7,432 nt of DNA from contig JANRBC010000039.1 of NCBI GenBank assembly GCA_030727685.1, positions 1 through 7,432 on the forward strand, written 5' to 3'. The number at the start of each line of letters is the position of its first letter. The first letter of the stretch is position 1. Under the pieces are notes generated by a model. The model searched no databases, was not told the DNA's origin, and was given only the letters and a program-made list of their open reading frames with translations. Of the stretch, positions 1 through 5,722 are shown piece after piece. Origin of the DNA: Ilumatobacteraceae bacterium (GTDB lineage: Bacteria > Actinomycetota > Acidimicrobiia > Acidimicrobiales > Ilumatobacteraceae). The translations under genes and the position numbers were made by a program.

Positions 1-66
1 CGACCGTTGCAACTTATAATTCGACGTCGTTCAGAGTCGGCTAAGAAACTTTTAGAACACGCTTAG
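1..66 (+). CDS. possible 3' end of an upstream gene (partial)
   Basis: One plus-strand frame is open from the window edge to a TAG at 64-66 and would encode about 21 C-terminal residues ending in SESAKKLLEHA, a plausible basic, helical tail. I do not recognise a family in so short a piece. In favour of this frame, its TAG shares the bases TTAG (63-66) with the TAA of the minus-strand remnant, exactly as the hydrolase and SET genes do at 6822-6825. A competing plus-strand frame ends at 42-44 (tail TSFRVG) and cannot be excluded, nor can the stretch being non-coding. Confidence 0.3.
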   Translation, partial: RPLQLIIRRRSESAKKLLEHA

Positions 67-318
67 TCGCCAAAGAGGGTGCCGGCGGCTTGTTCGTAAA
101 GTTTGGCGACTGACATCTCGCCTGACTTGGCGCCGAATTCGGCGGGGGGTGTCGACCCAAATTGCGTCGAGCGCGATGAGGTTCGCCGCCTCGTTTTTGT
201 CGAGGCTGTGCAAGACCATTTTGTAGCCGTTGGTTAGTGCGCTGACAGCCAGCGGATTGCTGAGGTTGCCGAGACCGATTAGCCCGATTGTCAGCAGGGT
301 ATTGCGTTTGTTGTTCAT
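63..318 (-). pseudogene. remnant of a 3-hydroxyisobutyrate dehydrogenase-like NAD-binding gene, internally deleted and frameshifted
   Basis: Reading from ATG 318-316, the N-terminus gives a beta strand and a dinucleotide-binding loop (TIGLIGLGNLSNP), then VLHSLDKNEAANLI and WVDTP. This matches the first 55-60 residues of the 6-phosphogluconate/3-hydroxyisobutyrate dehydrogenase superfamily. At 144-149 a run of six G shifts the frame. Removing one G lets the protein continue as AEFGAKSGEMSVAKLYEQ and end in AGTLFGD at the TAA at 63-65. The ending resembles the 'LYE..AG' C-terminus of the same family. The repaired product would be 84 residues against roughly 290 for the family, so about 200 central residues, including the catalytic lysine region, are missing. 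No clear ribosome binding site precedes the ATG. I infer a decayed gene with two lesions, a deletion and a one-base insertion. The homopolymer change alone could be a sequencing error, but the missing middle cannot. The family call is by recalled motifs only. Confidence 0.6.
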
Positions 319-380
319 AACGGGCAAAGTAGCAACTGGTGATTTGTCTGACACATATATAGGTGTTACTTTTACTTGAA

Positions 381-397
381 CCGCCAATAACCGGCGG
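381..397. repeat. short inverted repeat in the leader of the transporter cluster
   Basis: CCGCC (381-385) and GGCGG (393-397) are complementary arms of five G-C pairs around a 7-base loop. The repeat lies about 25 bases before the start codon, so it falls inside the leader of any transcript that starts near 365. It could be an operator half-site pair, a small leader hairpin, or chance. On the plus strand it is followed by five A and not U, so it is not a plus-strand terminator. Confidence 0.3.
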
Positions 398-412
398 CAA
401 AAACTAACTACC

Positions 413-418
413 AGGGGG
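413..418 (+). promoter_or_regulatory. ribosome binding site of the binding-protein gene
   Basis: AGGGGG lies 4 bases before the GTG at 423 (7 bases if only the AGG core is counted). This supports GTG 423 as the start. The overlapping GTG at 421 is in another frame, which does not give the Tat-type signal peptide. Confidence 0.6.
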
Positions 419-422
419 CAGT

Positions 423-2015
423 GTGGATCAGCAAGAGATTGAAACTTCGGGGCTATCTCGTCGTCATTTTATTCAGGGCGTAAGTTCGGCGGCGCTTGCT
501 GCGGGAATTTTCTCGTCGAGCGCGCTTAATGCGTGGGCGGCGTCAGTGCCTGGCAAAAAAGGCGGCACCTTAAAGATCGGTGTCGTGGGTGGCGCGAATG
601 ACTTGTTCGATGCCAACTACATCGTGGCTAAAGCCGACCAAGCACGGTTGATGTCGACATTTGAGACGCTGTTGACTTTCGACCAAAATTTTGTGCCAGT
701 AACTAAAGACGGTTTGGCTGAGTCGGCAAAGCAGAACAGCCCAACCAAGGTGACCGTGAAGTTGCGCAAGGGCGTGAAGTTTCACGACGGCACACCGCTG
801 ACTGCAGACGATGTGATCGCAACATTCAAACGGTTGCTTGACCCAGCGCAAAGAACAACCGGAAAGCCGCTGCGAACTTTCTTAGACCCATCGGGTTTGG
901 TGAAGCGCGACTCGTTGACCGTTGAGTTCAACCTCAAAGCGCCGAACGTCGACTTCTTGTCAGTCTTGGCTTCTTATACGTACGCGATTGCAAAGGCTGG
1001 CTACGACGGCAAGACCCAGATCGGCACGAGCGCATTTAGCCTCGTGAGCTACACCCCGGGTCGTGAGAGCGTGCACAAACGCTTTAAGGGATACTGGGAC
1101 GCAAAGAACGTCTATCTCGATGAAGTTCGAATCATTGACTTCGCAGACAAGTCGGCGTTGGTAAACGCGTTGATCGCCAAACAGATTGACGTCGCAGTCG
1201 ACATTCCGTTCGAGCAATTTAAGACACTCAAGTCAAAGAAATATTTGAACGTCATTGAAAATTCGGCAGGTGCTTGGTTGGCGTTCTGCATGCGGATCGA
1301 TATCAAGCCATTTGACGACAACAATGTTCGTCAAGCGATGCGCTTGTTGGTTGACCGCAAGCAGATGTTGAACCGCGTGCTTTCTGGCCACGGCAAGATC
1401 GGCAATGACCTATACGGCTATATCGATGCCAACTACAACGCCAACGGCTACAAGCAGCGCAATCAAGACATTCCTGCTGCGCTTGCTTTGTTGAAGAAGT
1501 CTGGCTATTCAAAGGCCAACCCGTTGCGAGTCGAATTGACTGCACCAGATGACACTGGTGGTTTGGTGTTGATGATTCAGACTTTGGCTGAGCAGGCGAA
1601 GAAAACTGGTGGCGTTGTCATTATCGACGCCAAAGTAATTGACGGCGGCACATATTGGAGCGCGAAGGGTCAGTATATGAACACTGGCTTTTACTCAACC
1701 TATTGGTCAGGCCGAACGTATCTTGCTCAGGCGGCAGCATCGATGGATATTTATCCAGAGACGAAGTTTCCACCAGCTGGTAGCAGTTTCAGGGCCGACT
1801 ATTTGAAAGCAGCCGGCACTGCGAATGCTAAGAAGCGTCGCGAGATCGTGGCCAAGATGCAAAAAGAAGAGTTCGACAAGGGCGGATACATTATTCCGTT
1901 CTTCAACAACTTCGCGGATGCATATTCGTCAAAGATCAAGGGCGTTGTTGCTCGTCCGTCGCAGTTGAATATGGACTACTACGCACACGGATTCAAATAC
2001 ATTTCGTTGGGTTAG
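423..2015 (+). CDS. ABC transporter substrate-binding protein, family 5 (peptide/solute), Tat-exported
   Basis: This is the extracytoplasmic solute receptor of the importer encoded downstream. It is a 530-residue protein of the SBP_bac_5 (DppA/OppA) family. The N-terminus carries a twin-arginine signal, LSRRHFIQG at 11-19, followed by a hydrophobic Ala/Ser-rich segment and a likely cleavage site AWA-A after residue 39. The mature part opens with KKGGTLKIG and has the family signature VKLRKGVKFHDGTPLTADDV at 112-131. The length is normal for the family, and the reading frame is intact to the end (YYAHGFKYISLG). No lipobox cysteine is visible near the cleavage site, so membrane anchoring as a lipoprotein is not predicted, which would be unusual if the host has a single membrane. 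The GTG start is supported by AGGGGG upstream. It is first in the cluster and is separated from the permeases by a strong hairpin. The substrate could be di- or oligopeptides or another compound; this family also binds other solutes. Confidence 0.92.
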   Translation: MDQQEIETSGLSRRHFIQGVSSAALAAGIFSSSALNAWAASVPGKKGGTLKIGVVGGANDLFDANYIVAKADQARLMSTFETLLTFDQNFVPVTKDGLAESAKQNSPTKVTVKLRKGVKFHDGTPLTADDVIATFKRLLDPAQRTTGKPLRTFLDPSGLVKRDSLTVEFNLKAPNVDFLSVLASYTYAIAKAGYDGKTQIGTSAFSLVSYTPGRESVHKRFKGYWDAKNVYLDEVRIIDFADKSALVNALIAKQIDVAVDIPFEQFKTLKSKKYLNVIENSAGAWLAFCMRIDIKPFDDNNVRQAMRLLVDRKQMLNRVLSGHGKIGNDLYGYIDANYNANGYKQRNQDIPAALALLKKSGYSKANPLRVELTAPDDTGGLVLMIQTLAEQAKKTGGVVIIDAKVIDGGTYWSAKGQYMNTGFYSTYWSGRTYLAQAAASMDIYPETKFPPAGSSFRADYLKAAGTANAKKRREIVAKMQKEEFDKGGYIIPFFNNFADAYSSKIKGVVARPSQLNMDYYAHGFKYISLG

Positions 2016-2038
2016 TTCAAACATTCAAAAATAATTAG

Positions 2039-2074
2039 AGCTGCCGTCCGCGACCTGCGGACGGCAGCTTCTTT
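2039..2074 (+). terminator. strong intergenic hairpin with short U tract between binding-protein and permease genes
   Basis: Thirteen perfectly paired bases (2039-2051 with 2057-2069, core GCTGCCGTCCGC) enclose a 5-base loop, GACCT. The stem is followed by TTCTTT. It starts 23 bases after the stop of the binding-protein gene and ends shortly before the permease ribosome binding site. The shape is that of an intrinsic terminator with a weak U tail. In an operon of this kind, it is best read as a partial terminator or RNA 3'-end stabiliser that leaves more transcript for the binding protein than for the membrane parts. Whether it fully ends transcription cannot be read from the sequence. No separate promoter is evident in the 20 bases after it. 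Confidence 0.8.
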
Positions 2075-2077
2075 AAT

Positions 2078-2086
2078 AGGGTGAGG
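2078..2086 (+). promoter_or_regulatory. ribosome binding site of the DppB-type permease gene
   Basis: AGGG at 2078-2081 and GAGG at 2083-2086 lie 8 and 3 bases before GTG 2090. The first has the better spacing. Together they support the GTG as the start just after the hairpin. Confidence 0.5.
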
Positions 2087-2089
2087 TAA

Positions 2090-3055
2090 GTGAAAGCGTC
2101 AATTCTGCGTTTTGTGTTAAAGCGAATAGCCCTTGGGCTGTTGACACTTTTCATCGTTTCGCTCTTGATTTTTGCGGTGACGCAGGCCTTGCCGTCTGAC
2201 CCAGCCGAAGCAATACTCGGTCGCGAGGCGACACCTGAAGCGCTCGAGGCGTTGCGTGCCGACTTTGGCCTCGACAAGCCGATTGTGGTGCAATACACCA
2301 ACTGGCTTTCAGGAGTTTTGACTGGCGACCTCGGCACTTCGTATGCGACGTCGACTTCGGTCAGCGAATATATTGGGCCCCGCGTTGGCGCTTCGTTTTT
2401 CTTGTTGCTAATCGCCGCTGTCGGGTCGATTCCGTTGTCGATTGTGGTGGGGGCTAACGCAGCCTTGCGTCGCGACCGCAAGTTTGACACCACTTCGTCA
2501 CTTGTCTCATTGATTTTGGCGGCGATGCCCGAGTTCGTGGTCGGCACCATATTGACGATTATTTTTTCGACAACGATCTGGCAATTGTTGCCGGCGGTGA
2601 CATATCTAGAAGTTGGCGCACCACCGTGGAGCGATATGAAAGGTTTGATTCTGCCCGTGCTGACATTGTTGATCGCAGTCACGCCATATGTCGCCCGAGT
2701 GATGCGTGCAGCGATGGTTGAAGTTCTTGAAAGTGATTATGTCGAAATGGCCCGACTAAAAGGCATGAACGAACGCACGGTGTTGTGGCGACACGCGATG
2801 CCAAATGCTGTCGGCCCTGCGTTTCAAGTGATTGCGCTGAACTTGGCATATTTGGCAGGCGGCGTGATTATCGTCGAGCGCCTGTTTAACTTTCCGGGCA
2901 TTGGTAGCGCGCTTGCTGACGCGGTGCGATCGCGAGATCTGCCGGTAATTCAATTTCTCGCGTTGATTATTGCTGCGGTTTATGTATTGACGAACTTGCT
3001 CGCCGATATCGGCACGGTTCTCGTGACACCACGATTGCGAACGAGGTTGAAGTGA
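2090..3055 (+). CDS. peptide-type ABC transporter permease, OppB/DppB family
   Basis: This is one of two membrane subunits forming the translocation channel in the cytoplasmic membrane. The 321 residues are typical for the family. The first membrane helix (about 12-31) is followed by the characteristic extracytoplasmic stretch SDPAEAILGREATPEALEAL and DFGLDKP, then GDLGTSY near 79-85. Further hydrophobic segments lie at about 101-125, 137-160, 185-204, 243-264 and 286-313, giving the usual six helices. The cytoplasmic EAA loop that docks to the ATPase is EVLESDYVEMARLKG (211-225), continuing NERTVLWRHAMPNA. FNFPGIGSAL (266-275) is another family mark. The stop overlaps the start of the next permease as GTGA, which indicates translational coupling and equal production of the two subunits. 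The product family is clear; the transported substrate is not. Confidence 0.93.
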   Translation: MKASILRFVLKRIALGLLTLFIVSLLIFAVTQALPSDPAEAILGREATPEALEALRADFGLDKPIVVQYTNWLSGVLTGDLGTSYATSTSVSEYIGPRVGASFFLLLIAAVGSIPLSIVVGANAALRRDRKFDTTSSLVSLILAAMPEFVVGTILTIIFSTTIWQLLPAVTYLEVGAPPWSDMKGLILPVLTLLIAVTPYVARVMRAAMVEVLESDYVEMARLKGMNERTVLWRHAMPNAVGPAFQVIALNLAYLAGGVIIVERLFNFPGIGSALADAVRSRDLPVIQFLALIIAAVYVLTNLLADIGTVLVTPRLRTRLK

Positions 3056-3951
3056 GTGATGTAACCAAATCAGCCGAGACTCTCGCCGAAGAAAAATATG
3101 TGGGTGAGCGACCACCGAGTTTGGTGCGTCAGGCTTTTAAATTGCGTCGAACTCAAATTGGCGCCGTGCTTGCGCTGCTGTTGGTCAGTGTTGCTTTGAT
3201 CGGGCCGTTCTTGGCGCCGTTTGGCAGCACCGAATATGTCGACATACCGAACACATTGAGCGTGCCCGGCACGGTTTTTGGCACCGATTATTTCGGACAA
3301 GACGTGCTCTCACGCTTTTTGTTTGGTGGTCGCACGATTTTGATCTTGGCGGTTTTGGCAACGAGCATCGGTATCACACTCGGCACGACACTTGGTTTGA
3401 CAGCCGCATATTTGCGGGGTCGCGCAGATGAAATGATCATGCGTGCACTCGACGTTGTGTTGTCGTTTCCGCAGGTTTTGTTGTCGCTCGTGGTGATCTC
3501 GATGTTCGGGCCGAGCAATGTGTTGATCATCTTGACTGTTGGTCTTTCGACGACACCGCGTATCGCGCGAATTATCAGAGGTGCGGCGATGAGCGTTGTG
3601 GAGCGCGACTTCATTTCGGCAGCCGAGGCACTTGGCGAGTCGCGAAGGCGAGTTGTGTATGCCGAAGTTTTGCCGAACGTGACTTCGTCGTTGCTAGTTG
3701 AGATGAACCTTCGACTGACATACAGCGTCGGTCTGATTGCGTCGCTGGCGTTTTTGGGTTTCACACCCGAACCAAACGCCGCCAACTGGGGTTTGATGAT
3801 TCAAGAAAACCGAGTTGCCCTTACCGAACAGCCGTGGGGTGTAATTTTGCCGACTGTCGCACTTGCCTTGATGACCATCGGAACGGGCTTGATCGGTGAC
3901 GGATTCTCGCGCGTGTCTGCAGGTATCGATCGTGGAGGCAAAGGTGAGTAG
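3052..3951 (+). CDS. peptide-type ABC transporter permease, OppC/DppC family
   Basis: This is the second channel subunit, expected to pair with the preceding DppB-type protein. It has 299 residues. A cytoplasmic N-terminus of about 35 residues leads into the first helix (36-56). The OppC hallmark FGTDYFGQDVLSR spans 76-88. Hydrophobic segments follow at about 96-119, 140-165, 225-236 and 263-282. The EAA loop for ATPase contact is VVERDFISAAEALGESRRR (182-200) with VLPN after it. The C-terminus, IGDGFSRVSAGIDR, matches the usual family ending. GTG 3052 is preceded by GAGG at 3043-3046 with 5-base spacing and overlaps the previous stop by 4 bases. The 3' end overlaps the ATPase start by 8 bases. 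Confidence 0.93.
   Translation: MSDVTKSAETLAEEKYVGERPPSLVRQAFKLRRTQIGAVLALLLVSVALIGPFLAPFGSTEYVDIPNTLSVPGTVFGTDYFGQDVLSRFLFGGRTILILAVLATSIGITLGTTLGLTAAYLRGRADEMIMRALDVVLSFPQVLLSLVVISMFGPSNVLIILTVGLSTTPRIARIIRGAAMSVVERDFISAAEALGESRRRVVYAEVLPNVTSSLLVEMNLRLTYSVGLIASLAFLGFTPEPNAANWGLMIQENRVALTEQPWGVILPTVALALMTIGTGLIGDGFSRVSAGIDRGGKGE
3934..3938 (+). promoter_or_regulatory. ribosome binding site that decides the ATPase start
   Basis: GGAGG, inside the end of the permease gene, lies 5 bases before an in-frame GTG at 3944. It overlaps or lies downstream of the earlier in-frame starts (3896 and 3932), so those are unlikely to be used. Confidence 0.7.
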
Positions 3952-5722
3952 CGCGAGCGGTTTGCGAATAATTGATTTGCGCTTGAATGTCGCGGCTACT
4001 GGCAACGACATTGTCGATGGCATCAACCTGACAATCGAGAAGGGTCGAGTGCTCGGATTGGTGGGCGAGTCGGGTTCGGGCAAGACAACCGTTGGTCTTG
4101 CTGTTTTAAGCCATGCCCGCCGCGGCGTCGAAGTTGCACACGGTCAGATTTTTTGTGGTGACACCGAAGTTCTGGCCCTTGATAACGAAGCGAAACGCAA
4201 AATTCGTGGTGAACTTGTTTCGTACGTGCCACAAGACCCAGCATCGTCGTTGAACCCCGCGTTGCGAATCGGAAAGCAATTGATCGAAGTGCTCGAAGCC
4301 CACAACTTTGGCGGTTCAGACGAGGCCCGCAAGGCGAGAATCAAAGAAATGATGGCCGAAGTTTTATTGCCGACCGACGACGAATATCTCGAGCGTTACC
4401 CGCATCAATTGTCTGGCGGTCAACAACAGCGTGTCGGTTTGGCGATGGCATTTGCGTGTCGGCCTTCGGTGATCGTGCTCGATGAACCGACGACGGGTCT
4501 CGATGTTTCGACTCAAGAACACGTACTGAAGACGATTCGACAACTGACGCGAGATCATGGTGTTGCTGCTTTGTATATCACCCATGACTTGGCGGTGATT
4601 GCTGATCTGGCTGATGATGTCGCGGTTATGTATTCGGGTCGCGTCGTCGAACAAGGTGAAGTTTCAGAGATCTTCAAGAACCCGGCACACCCTTATACGC
4701 GACACTTGGTCGCGGCCGCGCCAGATATTGCGAGCAAAAAGTCGATCATTGGCCTCACGGGTCGTGCGCAATCGCCTGGCAAGCGTCCTGTTGGCTGTGC
4801 ATTTGCGGCACGGTGCGAACTCGTCGAAGACGCGTGTCGAGTTGAGTTTCCGAAGATGGTTTTGGTTGGCGGACGACAAACAGCCGCGTGCATCAAAGCG
4901 ACACAAGTCGCTTCAGTAATGATCAGTTCAGCAAAGCCTGTGTCGGCACGAACGGTTGGTGAACCCGTTGTTGAGCTGGTGTCGGTGAGTGCGGGCTATT
5001 CGGGCAACACAGTTGTGCATGATGTGTCGCTGACTATTCGCAAAGGTGAATGTCTCGCGCTCGTCGGCGAATCTGGTTCGGGTAAAACAACGGTGTCGCG
5101 GGCAATCGGTGGTTTGCATCGTGAATGGACAGGTTCGATTCGCTTAAACGGACGCGAGTTGAAAACTATGGCGCGGCAACGAGCAGTCGCAGATCGACTT
5201 GCGATTCAATATGTGTTTCAGAACCCATATGGTTCGTTGAACCCACGTCGAACCGTTGGCGACTCGATCGTGCGACCACTAGTGATTGATGGCAAATCAA
5301 AGCATGATGCACGACGGTCGGTGCTCGAAGTTTTAGACAAAGTGAGTTTGCCAGGCTCTTATGCCAATAAATACCCCGATCAACTTTCGGGTGGTGAGCG
5401 TCAGCGAATTGCTATCGCACGGGCACTTGTTAGCGAACCAGAAGTTTTGGTATGCGACGAAGTGACGAGTGCGCTCGACGTGCTCGTGCAGGCGGCAATT
5501 GTTGATTTGCTCAGTGATCTGCGCCGCCAATTGGGTCTGGCGATGTTGTTTGTGACCCACAACTTGCCGCTCGTGCGTAGCATCGCCGATGAAGTTGCAG
5601 TGATGTCTGAAGGCAGAATCGTCGAAGTTGGGCCGTCAGAGTCTGTGATCGGCAACCCGCAGCAGCAATATACGCAGAGTCTGATCTCGGCAACCCCGAG
5701 CATCGAGAGGTCGATGCGGTGA
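3944..5722 (+). CDS. fused double ATPase of a peptide-type ABC importer (DppD-DppF in one chain)
   Basis: This protein couples ATP hydrolysis to import at the cytoplasmic face. One 592-residue chain carries both nucleotide-binding domains, which are separate DppD and DppF proteins in many bacteria. Domain 1 has Walker A GESGSGKTT (41-49), Q-loop Gln97 in YVPQDP, signature LSGGQ (156-160), Walker B VIVLDE (176-181) and switch His214. It is followed by the oligopeptide-transporter C-terminal extension with cysteines at 285, 291, 298 and 316. The linker runs to about 340. Domain 2 has Walker A GESGSGKTT (375-383), Gln426 in YVFQNP, LSGGE (481-485), Walker B VLVCDE (501-506) and His539, with no cysteine extension after it. 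All catalytic residues are present in both halves, so both sites should be active. GTG 3944 is preferred because of GGAGG 5 bases upstream. An earlier in-frame start at 3896 would overlap the permease by 56 bases. The stop overlaps the hydrolase start as GTGA. Such fusions are common in Actinobacteria and Proteobacteria. Confidence 0.93.
   Translation: MSSASGLRIIDLRLNVAATGNDIVDGINLTIEKGRVLGLVGESGSGKTTVGLAVLSHARRGVEVAHGQIFCGDTEVLALDNEAKRKIRGELVSYVPQDPASSLNPALRIGKQLIEVLEAHNFGGSDEARKARIKEMMAEVLLPTDDEYLERYPHQLSGGQQQRVGLAMAFACRPSVIVLDEPTTGLDVSTQEHVLKTIRQLTRDHGVAALYITHDLAVIADLADDVAVMYSGRVVEQGEVSEIFKNPAHPYTRHLVAAAPDIASKKSIIGLTGRAQSPGKRPVGCAFAARCELVEDACRVEFPKMVLVGGRQTAACIKATQVASVMISSAKPVSARTVGEPVVELVSVSAGYSGNTVVHDVSLTIRKGECLALVGESGSGKTTVSRAIGGLHREWTGSIRLNGRELKTMARQRAVADRLAIQYVFQNPYGSLNPRRTVGDSIVRPLVIDGKSKHDARRSVLEVLDKVSLPGSYANKYPDQLSGGERQRIAIARALVSEPEVLVCDEVTSALDVLVQAAIVDLLSDLRRQLGLAMLFVTHNLPLVRSIADEVAVMSEGRIVEVGPSESVIGNPQQQYTQSLISATPSIERSMR

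Larger units (their letters stand above)
319..422 (+). promoter_or_regulatory. intergenic region expected to hold the promoter of the transporter cluster
   Basis: These 104 bases separate the start of the minus-strand remnant from the binding-protein gene and must carry the main promoter of the cluster unless it lies further upstream. A TATATA at 356-361 could serve as a -10 element on either strand, but I see no convincing -35 at the right distance (CAACTG at 333-338 is poor). No operator of a known regulator is recognisable. The hairpin at 381-397 is listed separately. Confidence 0.3.

Noticed and set aside
41..55. Small inverted repeat CTAA...TTAG near the left edge as a possible terminator
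   Set aside because: Only four A/T-rich pairs form and no U tract follows, so it is too weak to call.
319..387. Extending the remnant upstream to an earlier in-frame start at 387
   Set aside because: The family's N-terminus begins just before the beta strand at MNNKRNTLLTIGLIG, and the extra residues look like translated intergenic sequence containing the TATATA element.
41..400. A 119-codon minus-strand frame across the left intergenic region and the dehydrogenase remnant
   Set aside because: Its translation is low-complexity (rich in Q, N, P and R) with no motif, while the overlapping frames give the recognisable dehydrogenase ends.
2035..2682. A 215-codon open frame on the minus strand opposite the first permease gene
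   Set aside because: It is antisense to a clear DppB-type protein, shows no domain motif, and its frame is a shadow of the permease codon pattern.
3896..3943. Earlier start of the fused ATPase at 3896
   Set aside because: It would overlap the permease by 56 bases and has no ribosome binding site, whereas GTG 3944 has GGAGG at ideal spacing.
4064..5099. Near-identical nucleotide stretches at about 4065 and 5070 seen as a possible direct repeat
   Set aside because: They are the Walker A codons of the two homologous ATPase domains, so the likeness comes from protein homology and not from a mobile or regulatory repeat.
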